Virus record (IMG/VR): IMGVR_UViG_3300035698_019747
Span: 62,001-126,000 of that record
Strand: one strand, 5' to 3'
Source: a virus
Length of the DNA: 64,000 bases
The notes under the pieces were generated by a model. That model did not search any database. It saw only the letters and a list, made by a program, of their open reading frames with translations, and had not been told where the DNA came from. The stretch's first letter is position 1. Every line of letters begins with the position of its first letter. Made by a program: the position numbers and the translations under genes. Shown piece by piece: positions 37,482-45,217 of this stretch.

Positions 37482-38417
37482 ATGACAACTGACTCAGAAA
37501 TGCATAACATAATTGATGAAATTCTGGAATTATTAGATGCCCCTGAATTACTACACAAACATATAAATAAAAATAACATTTTAACATTTGATAGGTACTT
37601 AAACACTAATGATGTAAATGAACTTGTTACTACTGACTATATACATCGAAAAACTAGATTAAATATTGAAACTACTTTGACTAATATTTCCACTAGTAAT
37701 ATCAGTGATGTGATAAGTTTCATCAAGGATAATTTAGACACTTCATACATAACAGATAAAGGATATATCTCACATGATATGACGGATTTTATATTAAAAT
37801 ATATTTCAGATGAAAGGGTAGGTGAATTAATTGCTATACTAAACGAACATAAAAATATATTTGATTATAATAATTCAATAATATTTGATAATGTTACACA
37901 CCACAAAGATTTTAAAACCATTTTACATAATATACACAATTCAGTTAAGATAGAACAAATTCAATTAACTGCCGATATATCACATTTAAATGATAAAAAC
38001 CACATAGCGTTTTCTAATTGGATGTATATTATTAAGGAGTATAGTCATATTATTTCTCATTTTACAGGGTCTGGGAATGTTTTATCTAAAATATATGATA
38101 ATTTAGATAAAACATCTACTAAACTAAAAATGATAATGCTAACCAAAATGGTTAAGTGGACTAGTTATAATATAGAATATATAATATCTAAATTATCTTT
38201 ATTCGATGATCCTTCCCTTATGGAATTATTAAGTGATAAATTAAAAGTATATTTGAAGACTAAAGACATATCCTACAAAGAAGGTGAGTGTCTTAAAACT
38301 AATTATACAAGTGATAGTGAATATATTAAAATATTAAACAACAATCTCAGCTATACAAAAAATATTAATATAAATTTATTAAATGAATTTAAATCATTTG
38401 AAGACTATGAAAAATAA
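37482..38417 (+). CDS. Hypothetical protein, 311 aa
   Basis: MTTDSEMHNIIDEILELLDA at the start, alpha-helical throughout, with His/Asn-rich helices (HKHINKNNILTFDRYLNTND). No domain recognised. Overlaps the next, similarly helical, gene by 11 bases, so the products may act together. Confidence 0.7.
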   Translation: MTTDSEMHNIIDEILELLDAPELLHKHINKNNILTFDRYLNTNDVNELVTTDYIHRKTRLNIETTLTNISTSNISDVISFIKDNLDTSYITDKGYISHDMTDFILKYISDERVGELIAILNEHKNIFDYNNSIIFDNVTHHKDFKTILHNIHNSVKIEQIQLTADISHLNDKNHIAFSNWMYIIKEYSHIISHFTGSGNVLSKIYDNLDKTSTKLKMIMLTKMVKWTSYNIEYIISKLSLFDDPSLMELLSDKLKVYLKTKDISYKEGECLKTNYTSDSEYIKILNNNLSYTKNININLLNEFKSFEDYEK

Positions 38418-39279
38418 AATATTAGAAGATTTTAAAAAGGGTTTATTAAAGCCTGTGAATAAATATTTACATAATCAATATTCTAGTGTTGTAAATATGG
38501 CATTTATTGATCCAGATATTAACGTACATAAGTTAAGTACATTTATTGACTTTATATTAAATAACTCACATATTAACTCAGTAAAAAATCTATCTTTTAA
38601 TATCTATGATATTATAAGAGCTAATAACTTGGACAAATTAAAATTCGCAGAATCTATTAGAAAAATTGATTATGATAGTATTCTATTATTTCTTATTAGA
38701 TCACAACATCCAGTAACTAATTATTTATCTACTATTAAGTATGTCCAATCTAGGGTGAGTATATATGGAGTCAAAGTAGGTGATATTTTTTCTATTAAAA
38801 ATGAAGAAAATTTTACATATATTACAGAAAATAAGCAATTTTTTTCAATTGATTTTATAAAAAGCCGAAATCATTTTTCTGCACTTAGTATTAGCATAGA
38901 TGATATTAATAATACTCTCACAAAACATAAATTATTAGAAACTATGTTATTTACCCGTGAGTCCTTTATAGAATATTGTGCTATCAACTACATAATTAAA
39001 GGGGATGTACAGAATTTAATTAAAGTTATATGGCAACTAGATATGAATGTCGATAATATATTAAAAAATCCTGATATTTTTAAATTGACACAATCTAATA
39101 AATCCATTAAATATTTACTTATGAAACACACCATATCTGATGTGAAACTCAATGATAAACTTCTGATAAAAGAATTATCACCTAGGAATTTTCTTAAAGA
39201 TTATATGACTATCGATAATAGTTCTGTGGGTAATACGATGGATATATTTGAATCATTTACAGAGTGGGACTCTAATTAG
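38407..39279 (+). CDS. Hypothetical protein, 290 aa
   Basis: Start taken at MKNKILEDFKKGLLKPVNKY, which overlaps the previous stop by 11 bases; an in-frame ATG at 38383 would lengthen the overlap. Helical, Asn/Ser/Ile-rich. Resembles the upstream product in composition but I see no convincing alignment. Function unknown. Ends with TAG. Confidence 0.65.
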   Translation: MKNKILEDFKKGLLKPVNKYLHNQYSSVVNMAFIDPDINVHKLSTFIDFILNNSHINSVKNLSFNIYDIIRANNLDKLKFAESIRKIDYDSILLFLIRSQHPVTNYLSTIKYVQSRVSIYGVKVGDIFSIKNEENFTYITENKQFFSIDFIKSRNHFSALSISIDDINNTLTKHKLLETMLFTRESFIEYCAINYIIKGDVQNLIKVIWQLDMNVDNILKNPDIFKLTQSNKSIKYLLMKHTISDVKLNDKLLIKELSPRNFLKDYMTIDNSSVGNTMDIFESFTEWDSN

Positions 39280-39363
39280 GGATATGTGAATAATTTTGAT
39301 ATGCATATAATGTAAGTTTTTAATATTCTTATATTAATATATACTTTAAAATAAAGAGTATAG

Positions 39364-40515
39364 ATGTCAGATTGTAATCCAAATATTAACCGTTTTTTCG
39401 GTGCACTTCAAACCCATATAAAACCATATAATGGATCTTTTGTAGCAGTAGAAGGACCTAACATGACACATAAGATAACATCTATGCCCTATTTAAAATT
39501 CCCCTATCAACAAGTATTAACAGGGAGGGTAACATTAAGGGCAGGACAAACCAACTACTTATTAAACCATTTGGGTCTAGGTGATAATGCCACATTTTTA
39601 GCTATTACTGCACAATATGATAACTCTAGTAAATTTGAAGCTGATAACTATGTTCAATATAGTTACTACAGTGATAAAAATAGAATATATTCGTTCGCAC
39701 AGATGCTTGTATTAACTGGTAACTCAGAGAATAGAGTGGAACAATTATATATACATAACCCTAACCAGAATGTACCAGTTGTACTTGAGATAATGGTAGC
39801 GGTCATTGATGATTTTTATAACTTTTTTGAAGAAAATTCTGATTCTTCATCTGTTTCCAATTCAGTCACTTTTGAAAATATTTCCAATTCTGATGTGGAT
39901 ATATGGGATAATGATGATTCTATGATGATCGTTAAAAATAGTTCTGGTCAGGCAATGTTATATTTAAATTTACAAGATATTAATGCACTTAACAGAGATG
40001 GTAAGATTTTAACTATTGATGAAAAAAGTGTAGGTATAATACTACTTATATTTGTTAGTGAATTTGAAGCAACACAAGCTAAATCTAAAATAAACCAATG
40101 GATTAACGATTATAGTAATGGAGTATCATCTACTCCAATAGACGATTATGAACCTATTATAACTTTTTCAAATAGTGTAGTAGATGATCAAGTAGCAGCC
40201 GCATATGGGTCTACTTTAACTAGCTTAGATGGCGATGGTTCATTTGTATATAATAGTTCTATTAGCCTAAGTGATTATAACACAGAAATAACAAAGGTAA
40301 ATTTGAAGGATTTATTGATTTCTAAAGTAGAGGATTTCGAATCAAGCATAATAGTATTAAATGCCACCAATGCATTATTATTGAAAACAGAGGGTAACAT
40401 AAGTGTCAATAATATCGTTAACCCAGGTGAGTATTATGTGTTCTTTGATATAACTGATGCAATCGGTAATAAGGTTAATTCTGGGATTAATGTTAAAATA
40501 AATATTGTTGGGTAA
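39364..40515 (+). CDS. Putative virion protein with Ig-like C-terminus, 383 aa
   Basis: [20 protein letters not shown]. Beta-rich, with a central acidic Ser/Asn/Asp linker ([20 protein letters not shown]) and a C-terminal beta-sandwich-like segment ([20 protein letters not shown] then [10 protein letters not shown]) as in Ig/cadherin-like decoration domains. Preceded by an AT-rich element (TATACTTTAAAATAAAG). Likely structural, from composition and fold pattern only. Confidence 0.55.
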   Translation: MSDCNPNINRFFGALQTHIKPYNGSFVAVEGPNMTHKITSMPYLKFPYQQVLTGRVTLRAGQTNYLLNHLGLGDNATFLAITAQYDNSSKFEADNYVQYSYYSDKNRIYSFAQMLVLTGNSENRVEQLYIHNPNQNVPVVLEIMVAVIDDFYNFFEENSDSSSVSNSVTFENISNSDVDIWDNDDSMMIVKNSSGQAMLYLNLQDINALNRDGKILTIDEKSVGIILLIFVSEFEATQAKSKINQWINDYSNGVSSTPIDDYEPIITFSNSVVDDQVAAAYGSTLTSLDGDGSFVYNSSISLSDYNTEITKVNLKDLLISKVEDFESSIIVLNATNALLLKTEGNISVNNIVNPGEYYVFFDITDAIGNKVNSGINVKINIVG

Positions 40516-40552
40516 CGGTTTAAACTTTTTTATTTATAACCTATATAATAGT

Positions 40553-41575
40553 ATGAAAAAAGCTTTAATATTTGGTATCACAGGACAAGATGGTTCTTAT
40601 TTATCTGAACTACTCTTACAAAAGGGATATGAAGTACATGGGGTTAAAAGACGGAGTTCTTCTTTTAATACTGAAAGGATCAATCACTTATATAATGACA
40701 CGCACAATGAAACTGATTTTTATTTACATTATGGTGACTTAGCTGATACATCTAGTATTATAAATATATTACGGAAAGTGTCACCCGATGAAGTTTATAA
40801 CCTAGCAGCTCAAAGCCATGTCAAAGTTTCGTTTGAAATACCTGAATATACTTCTGATATAGATGCAATAGGAACACTTAGAATATTAGAAGCAATAAGG
40901 TCATTAGACCTTAACACACGCTTCTATCAAGCATCTAGCAGTGAAATGTACGGAGATGTATTAGAAAGTCCACAAACAGAGAAAACAGGGTTTAATCCAC
41001 AATCACCATATGCAGTGGCTAAGGTATATGCCCATTTTATTACTAAGAATTATAGAGAGAGTTATAAAATGTTTGCTTGCTCAGGTATACTATTTAATCA
41101 CGAGTCACCCAGAAGAGGTGAAACGTTTGTTACAAGGAAAATAACTATGGCTGTTGCTAATATTTATACTGGCAGACAAGAGTGTTTATATTTAGGTAAT
41201 TTGGATGCACATAGGGATTGGGGACATTCCAAAGATTATGTTAAAGCAATGTGGATGATGTTACAACAAGAAAATCCAGAAGATTATGTTATTTCTACGA
41301 ATGAAACACATAGTGTAAGACAGTTTTGTGAAATGGCATTTAATGAATTAGATATCAATATATCATGGGAAGGTGAAGGATTAGATGAGGTAGGGAAAGA
41401 TGAAGATGATAATATCATAATTAGAATAGATCCTAACTATTTTAGACCTTCTGAGGTAGTGTACTTATTAGGGGATTCTAGTAAGGCAAGGGATAAATTG
41501 GGATGGTTTCCTGAAATTAGCTTCAAAGAACTCGTTAAAGATATGGTACGTTTTGATTTAACAAATAATAATTAA
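40553..41575 (+). CDS. gmd: GDP-mannose 4,6-dehydratase
   Basis: 340 residues from ATG 40553 ([17 protein letters not shown]); the frame is open upstream to 40505 but that overlaps the previous gene. NADP-dependent enzyme converting GDP-mannose to GDP-4-keto-6-deoxymannose. Motifs: [20 protein letters not shown] (Rossmann), [36 protein letters not shown] (catalytic Thr/Ser-Glu), YAVAKVYAH (YxxxK) and [17 protein letters not shown]. The second pathway enzyme is at 9.2 kb, so the window encodes both steps to GDP-L-fucose. Confidence 0.95.
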   Translation: MKKALIFGITGQDGSYLSELLLQKGYEVHGVKRRSSSFNTERINHLYNDTHNETDFYLHYGDLADTSSIINILRKVSPDEVYNLAAQSHVKVSFEIPEYTSDIDAIGTLRILEAIRSLDLNTRFYQASSSEMYGDVLESPQTEKTGFNPQSPYAVAKVYAHFITKNYRESYKMFACSGILFNHESPRRGETFVTRKITMAVANIYTGRQECLYLGNLDAHRDWGHSKDYVKAMWMMLQQENPEDYVISTNETHSVRQFCEMAFNELDINISWEGEGLDEVGKDEDDNIIIRIDPNYFRPSEVVYLLGDSSKARDKLGWFPEISFKELVKDMVRFDLTNNN

Positions 41576-41585
41576 AATAAATATT

Positions 41586-41831
41586 ATGAAAAAGTTATTT
41601 TTAATATTACTTAATAAATATACAGATACTAAAAGTGGGCGCATGGAAATACTTAAAATAGTTGATAAAGGGGTATATCGTGAATACTATGAACAAACCA
41701 ACTTTGGTAATCTATATAATGCATATATAGAGTTTTTAATGGCTAATGACCTTATTAAACGTATCACTAAAAATAAAGATTATAGAGAAATAGATATGAT
41801 TAGAAAAGGTATGCATAAGGCATTTGATTAA
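41586..41831 (+). CDS. Small hypothetical protein, 81 aa
   Basis: MKKLFLILLNKYTDTKSGRM; the N-terminal hydrophobic run is short and followed by a helical, winged-helix-like stretch (RMEILKIVDKGVYREYYEQT). Ten bases after gmd. Function unknown. Confidence 0.6.
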   Translation: MKKLFLILLNKYTDTKSGRMEILKIVDKGVYREYYEQTNFGNLYNAYIEFLMANDLIKRITKNKDYREIDMIRKGMHKAFD

Positions 41832-41878
41832 ACTATAAGATTTTTAGAAAAACCCAACTAAGTTCTAAATATTATCCC

Positions 41879-41887
41879 TATATTTGT
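41879..41887 (+). promoter_or_regulatory. Bacteroidota-type -7 promoter box
   Basis: TATATTTGT, 35 bases before the ATG at 41922. Confidence 0.5.
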
Positions 41888-41921
41888 ACTCTAATCTAAC
41901 AACAGCTAAATATTACATATT

Positions 41922-42110
41922 ATGAGACCGATGAGCGATGAACCAGAAAATATGACAAGAGTTCTTTTACTTGGTAAAAATGGTATAACATTATCATTTC
42001 ATTTTTATAAGGATGGTATGTTTCAGGAAGATAATAGTTCTAATTGGAATTTACCCAGTGAGTTTAAATCTTGGGTGTCTATTAAGGAGTTAAAAAGTAT
42101 AATTTTATAA
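41922..42110 (+). CDS. Small hypothetical protein, 62 aa
   Basis: MRPMSDEPENMTRVLLLGKN, then HFYKDGMFQEDNSSNW. The pattern (short PMSxEPE start, beta hairpin, Trp-rich end) resembles small phage proteins of unknown role with an RPMSEAP-type start. Follows a promoter box. Confidence 0.65.
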   Translation: MRPMSDEPENMTRVLLLGKNGITLSFHFYKDGMFQEDNSSNWNLPSEFKSWVSIKELKSIIL

Positions 42111-42140
42111 TAAATAAATTACCTAAGTAATTCAATTTAT

Positions 42141-42563
42141 ATGAAAGTTGACCAAACTATAGTTGTACTAAACGACCATATTTGGTATGATAATGGGAAT
42201 GCTAAAACTGTTTGTGTTTCTTCTTGCCTAATGTATTTTGGCATTAGACCAAATAAGTATCATTATACTGGAACTACTAAAAATAGATTTGCATATAAGC
42301 AAATACTTAGACGACTTGGATATAACGTTCGTTCTCGTAAAAGTGAGTTTAAAATAGGTAAATTTTCGAAAGATATGCCTACTATGACTGAACTAAAATC
42401 AAGGCTACGTAAGTCTAATTATACTGATAATGATAAGTTTTTAGTATGTGGTTTTCAGAAAGGAAGTGCACACCTTATGGTACTAGATGGTAAAGGGGAT
42501 ATAATAGTAGATACTGCTCCCCAAAAGAAGTGGAGAATTGAGGATATTTGTTTAGTTTATTAA
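42141..42563 (+). CDS. Papain-like (C39-like) cysteine peptidase candidate
   Basis: 140 residues. A Cys in a helix start (KTVCVSSCLMYFGI, about 23-36) is followed far downstream by GSAHLMVLDGKGDIIVDTAP (about 107-126), the Cys...His...Asp/Asn arrangement of C39-like peptidases. The candidate oxyanion residue (Q/N) before the Cys is not obvious, so it may be inactive or another cysteine-dependent fold. Confidence 0.5.
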   Translation: MKVDQTIVVLNDHIWYDNGNAKTVCVSSCLMYFGIRPNKYHYTGTTKNRFAYKQILRRLGYNVRSRKSEFKIGKFSKDMPTMTELKSRLRKSNYTDNDKFLVCGFQKGSAHLMVLDGKGDIIVDTAPQKKWRIEDICLVY

Positions 42564-42629
42564 TTAATTAACTAAACTTTATCCAAAAATATTAATATAA
42601 GAGAGAGAGAAATTTTATATATATACGTT

Positions 42630-42698
42630 ATGAGAAAAATGATTTTAAATACTACATTATTAAGCATCAGCATTATTTTATTATTAATGGTGTATTGA
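42630..42698 (+). CDS. 22-aa Leu/Ile-rich putative leader peptide for the tRNA-Leu/Ile pair
   Basis: ATG 42630 to TGA 42696-42698: MRKMILNTTLLSISIILLLM then VY. All six Leu codons are TTA and the four Ile codons are ATT or ATC. Downstream come a palindrome, a terminator hairpin, then tRNA-Leu(TAA), which reads TTA, and tRNA-Ile(GAT), which reads ATT/ATC. This order (peptide, terminator, tRNAs) resembles an attenuator that senses charged tRNA. A simple membrane peptide is the alternative. Confidence 0.5.
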   Translation: MRKMILNTTLLSISIILLLMVY

Positions 42699-42705
42699 GT
42701 CAGTA

Positions 42706-42757
42706 TTGAAAAATTTTTCAACGCCCGACTCTTAATAAGTGTCGGGTTTATTTTTTA
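42706..42757 (+). terminator. Palindrome plus rho-independent terminator before tRNA-Leu
   Basis: TTGAAAAATTTTTCAA (42706-42721) is a perfect palindrome. It is followed by CCCGACTC - TTAATAA - GTGTCGGG (42724-42746, one mismatch) and the U-rich TTTATTTTTT. It stands 5 bases before the tRNA-Leu gene, so full tRNA expression needs read-through, a separate promoter or processing. Confidence 0.75.
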
Positions 42758-42762
42758 TATAT

Positions 42763-42848
42763 GGTTGAGTGGTGGAATTGGTAGACACGAGGGGTTTAAA
42801 ACCCCTTGGTCAGAAATGATCGTGCGGGTTCGAGTCCCGCCTCGACTA
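42763..42848 (+). tRNA. tRNA-Leu (anticodon TAA)
   Basis: 86-base class II tRNA. Acceptor GGTTGAG pairs with CTCGACT (two wobbles), D-loop TGGTGGAATTGGTAGACAC is canonical for Leu, anticodon loop TTTAAAA between AGGGG and CCCCT, long variable arm, T-arm GCGGG-TTCGAGT-CCCGC. CCA not encoded. Confidence 0.93.
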
Positions 42849-42866
42849 CTAAAAATCACATATTTT

Positions 42867-42940
42867 AGTCTAGTAGCTCAGTTGGTTAGAGCGTTTCCCT
42901 GATAAGGAAAAGGTCGCAGGTTCAAGTCCTACCTAGACTA
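42867..42940 (+). tRNA. tRNA-Ile (anticodon GAT)
   Basis: 74 bases. Acceptor AGTCTAG/CTAGACT pairs perfectly; D-arm GCTCAGTTGGTTAGAGC; anticodon stem TTTCC/GGAAA with loop CTGATAA; T-arm GCAGG-TTCAAGT-CCTAC with one mismatch. 18 bases after tRNA-Leu, so one transcript is likely. Confidence 0.93.
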
Positions 42941-42959
42941 CTAATTAAATATAATTATT

Positions 42960-43334
42960 ATGACAAGTAGAGATTTTTGCTTTTGGTTACAAGGTATATT
43001 AGAAGTTACCGAGTTAGATAAATTTAATGAAAGACAAACACATATCATTAAAACCCATCTGTCTCTTGTATTTAAACACGAGATTAATACTGATTTATCA
43101 ATGATTAAACATTTTATGGCTAGGGATTTTTGTTTCTGGTTAGATGGGGTATTTAGTGGAACTGAGTTTCTATGTTTAAATAAACCCCAAATGGTGATGA
43201 TTTCTGCTAAATTATCACCAGTATTTAAACATGATATTGATCCTAGTATGGGTGATATTGAACACCAGGAAGGACTAAATAATATACATAGCTGGGATAG
43301 TGACCCCAATTCTGATGTTAATATGAGATGTTAA
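42960..43334 (+). CDS. Internally duplicated small phage protein, 124 aa
   Basis: Two copies of one module: RDFCFWLQGILEVTELDKFN ... IIKTHLSLVFKHEI (4-43) and RDFCFWLDGVFSGTEFLCLN ... VMISAKLSPVFKHDI (54-94). Single-copy versions of this xDFCxWLQGxxE family are widespread in phages with unknown function. The duplication within one gene is unusual. Starts 19 bases after tRNA-Ile. Confidence 0.75.
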   Translation: MTSRDFCFWLQGILEVTELDKFNERQTHIIKTHLSLVFKHEINTDLSMIKHFMARDFCFWLDGVFSGTEFLCLNKPQMVMISAKLSPVFKHDIDPSMGDIEHQEGLNNIHSWDSDPNSDVNMRC

Positions 43335-43377
43335 TTCTACAAAGTAGTATATTTATTTTAAGATAAAACCTTCAATT

Positions 43378-43611
43378 ATGATGAAATATAATGAATTACC
43401 CAAAGAAATATTATCCCCTATATCTGGTGATAAAATGAGGTTAATGGACAAGTACTACCCAAATGAATGTTTTATGTCAATAGTTAATAACTATCAAGAT
43501 TCTGCTGAGTTATATGAGAATTCCGCAGCAATGTATTTATCAGAAAATGGAGAAACGATATATGTCCCATTTGATAGTGGTGACATTCCCACTAATGAGA
43601 GTCCAAATTAG
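43378..43611 (+). CDS. Small hypothetical protein, 77 aa
   Basis: MMKYNELPKEILSPISGDKM, then an acidic helix (DSAELYENSAAMYLSENGET). Ends with TAG. Unrecognised. The next 100 bases hold only a short Leu/Ile-rich ORF (43615-43692) that I do not score. Confidence 0.6.
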   Translation: MMKYNELPKEILSPISGDKMRLMDKYYPNECFMSIVNNYQDSAELYENSAAMYLSENGETIYVPFDSGDIPTNESPN

Positions 43612-43710
43612 ATAATGATAAAAGAAATAAAGGGACTTGTATTAGGTTTTTTTATCAAATTATATCGTATTAACCTTCATATAGTTTTGTAATATATATA
43701 TAAATAGTTG

Positions 43711-43719
43711 TATATTTGC
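43711..43719 (+). promoter_or_regulatory. Bacteroidota-type -7 promoter box
   Basis: TATATTTGC, 25 bases before the ATG at 43744. Confidence 0.5.
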
Positions 43720-43743
43720 TGATATAATAACTAAAACCACATT

Positions 43744-43917
43744 ATGATGACAGCAAAATATTATAGCAAACCCGAAAACGTATTATTTTATGACCCGATT
43801 ACAAGATTGTTAGCAAGGATATTTGGGGCTAAACACTTTGTAATTAAATGTAGGGTTTGTGGAAAGATACCCACTGAAATATACGGAGATACTTGTTTAA
43901 GCCACAAAACTAAATGA
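43744..43917 (+). CDS. Small protein with CxxC motif, 57 aa
   Basis: ATG 43744 to TGA 43917, preceded by a good promoter box. C-terminal half IKCRVCGKIPTEIYGDTCLS contains CRVC and a further Cys, suggesting a zinc knuckle. Function unknown. Confidence 0.6.
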   Translation: MMTAKYYSKPENVLFYDPITRLLARIFGAKHFVIKCRVCGKIPTEIYGDTCLSHKTK

Positions 43918-43944
43918 GTGTATGTTTTAACATTAACATATAAG

Positions 43945-44055
43945 ATGGATGTGAATGGTACTGTTATCGTGTCTACTGGTTGTTCTATAATGGAGTCAAG
44001 TTACAAAAACTTAGAAATTATGAATACATATAGTAAAAACCAAAAAGCAATGTGA
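43945..44055 (+). CDS. Possible 36-aa ORF
   Basis: MDVNGTVIVSTGCSIMESSY to TGA 44053-44055. Fills the gap between two genes but has no independent support. Confidence 0.3.
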   Translation: MDVNGTVIVSTGCSIMESSYKNLEIMNTYSKNQKAM

Positions 44056-44090
44056 TAAATAAACTTTTTTTTTTATTTTAATATAACAAT

Positions 44091-44360
44091 ATGGAAAACG
44101 ATTATTATATTAAACAAAAACATCTAGATAAACTAAAACATTGCTTAAAACTTATAAGTTATAGTGGTGATAGTTTAAAAGAATTATGTGCGGAGGAAAG
44201 GTCAGATATTGTTTATGGATTTGAAATAGGTAATGTAACATCTATGTTGAATAATTGTAAAATTATGATTATGAGTTTAGAAGAAGATATATCATTATAT
44301 TTGAAGCATGTAGATAATGATAGTAATAAAACTAAGTACAATACTTCTGGTGATGATTAA
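44091..44360 (+). CDS. Small helical protein, 89 aa
   Basis: MENDYYIKQKHLDKLKHCLK; almost entirely helical (KELCAEERSDIVYGFEIG; MIMSLEEDISLYLKHVDN). Probably a coiled coil. Function unknown. Confidence 0.65.
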   Translation: MENDYYIKQKHLDKLKHCLKLISYSGDSLKELCAEERSDIVYGFEIGNVTSMLNNCKIMIMSLEEDISLYLKHVDNDSNKTKYNTSGDD

Positions 44361-44378
44361 TATATGAAAAAATTTTTA

Positions 44379-44387
44379 TATATTTGT
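44379..44387 (+). promoter_or_regulatory. Bacteroidota-type -7 promoter box
   Basis: TATATTTGT, 23 bases before the ATG at 44410. Confidence 0.5.
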
Positions 44388-44409
44388 AGTCTAACTTAAT
44401 AAAACAAAA

Positions 44410-44607
44410 ATGAGTAATTTTTTAGATATAGATAACCTTCCAGATGACTTCAGTGGTGTTGTAATAGTTGATTATTCACCAGTAAGTGAAAGGATGTGGG
44501 ATAAAGGAGAACAAGCACTTGTCAGAGATGGTCAAATAAGACTAAGTGGGTGTTGGTTTAATTTTGATAATAGATATAAAGTTATTTCCAATAATTGGGT
44601 ACAGTGA
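44410..44607 (+). CDS. Small acidic protein, 65 aa
   Basis: MSNFLDIDNLPDDFSGVVIV; beta-rich with Trp residues (GCWFNFDNRYKVISNNWVQ), possibly a small barrel. Unrecognised. Confidence 0.6.
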   Translation: MSNFLDIDNLPDDFSGVVIVDYSPVSERMWDKGEQALVRDGQIRLSGCWFNFDNRYKVISNNWVQ

Positions 44608-44630
44608 ACTAGATGTTATAGTAATTTATT

Positions 44631-44999
44631 ATGGATAAGGAAAGTATATTTGAATTACAAAAAATAGATTGTAATTGCAATGATTGTATATTTATGATAC
44701 GTGATTTAGAAAAGTATAAAGCTTCTGTCAAATTTCATCACGCTATACAATTGGAATATTTTAACAGTGTTAAATCAAAGTTGATTAAAAGAGCTAACTG
44801 GTGGCGAGTTAAGAAGAATGATTTAGAAAATTTTAATGATATTATGACTGAGGCAGACTCAATGGTTTTTCAATTTGATAAAAATGTAGTGTCTATTAAT
44901 TATGGTGACTGTAGTAAGTTAAATAAGAAAGTTTCTTTTATACCTAATACAATACAATTAGAAACACAAGATTGCTTTAAGCATAGAAGAGAATTATAA
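44631..44999 (+). CDS. Hypothetical Cys-rich protein, 122 aa
   Basis: IDCNCNDCIFMIRDLEKYKA near the start and C-terminal DCSKL and DCFKHRREL give several Cys/His positions suitable for zinc. The middle is helical and basic (KSKLIKRANWWRVKKND). Its stop is five bases before the candidate suppressor tRNA, so the tRNA may be excised from this mRNA. Confidence 0.65.
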   Translation: MDKESIFELQKIDCNCNDCIFMIRDLEKYKASVKFHHAIQLEYFNSVKSKLIKRANWWRVKKNDLENFNDIMTEADSMVFQFDKNVVSINYGDCSKLNKKVSFIPNTIQLETQDCFKHRREL

Positions 45000-45003
45000 A
45001 TAC

Positions 45004-45081
45004 GGTGGGAGATTAGGCTATGTGGTAAGTAGCACAAGCCTTCTAAAAGCTTGGACAGGGGTTCGACTCCCCCTCTCACCA
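45004..45081 (+). tRNA. Atypical tRNA, candidate amber suppressor (anticodon CTA)
   Basis: Acceptor GGTGGGA/TCTCACC (one wobble), D-arm GCTA-TGTGGTAAG-TAGC, T-arm AGGGG-TTCGACT-CCCCC (one mismatch). The anticodon stem CAAGC/GCTTG encloses CTTCTAAAA; the central seven bases TTCTAAA put U33 before CTA, which reads UAG. The D-arm resembles tRNA-Gln. Oddities: about four extra bases between acceptor and D-stem, and a nine-base loop unless C·A is counted as a pair. It could be a degenerate tRNA. Confidence 0.55.
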
Positions 45082-45128
45082 CTTATTTTTATATTTATAT
45101 AAACAAAAATACTTAAAATGATATAATG

Positions 45129-45168
45129 TTAAGTACCCGACTTTGGCGGTCTGGATAAGGGGACTTAA
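45129..45168 (+). promoter_or_regulatory. Structured leader element upstream of the Thg1-like gene
   Basis: TTAAGT-A-CCC pairs with GGGG-ACTTAA around an inner GAC...GTC hairpin, 50 bases before the Thg1-like ATG. No U-tract follows, so it is not a simple terminator. Candidate RNA regulatory element or a remnant structured RNA. Confidence 0.4.
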
Positions 45169-45217
45169 ATTTTACCTTTTGAACTATCAGGATTAACAAT
45201 TAAAATTAAAAATTATT

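Noticed and set aside
42941-43309. Minus-strand frame of 122 codons
   Set aside because: Antisense of the duplicated xDFCxWLQG gene, which has recognisable family similarity on the plus strand.
43615-43692. 25-codon Leu/Ile-rich ORF resembling the tRNA leader peptides
   Set aside because: No terminator or tRNA follows it, so it does not fit the attenuator pattern.
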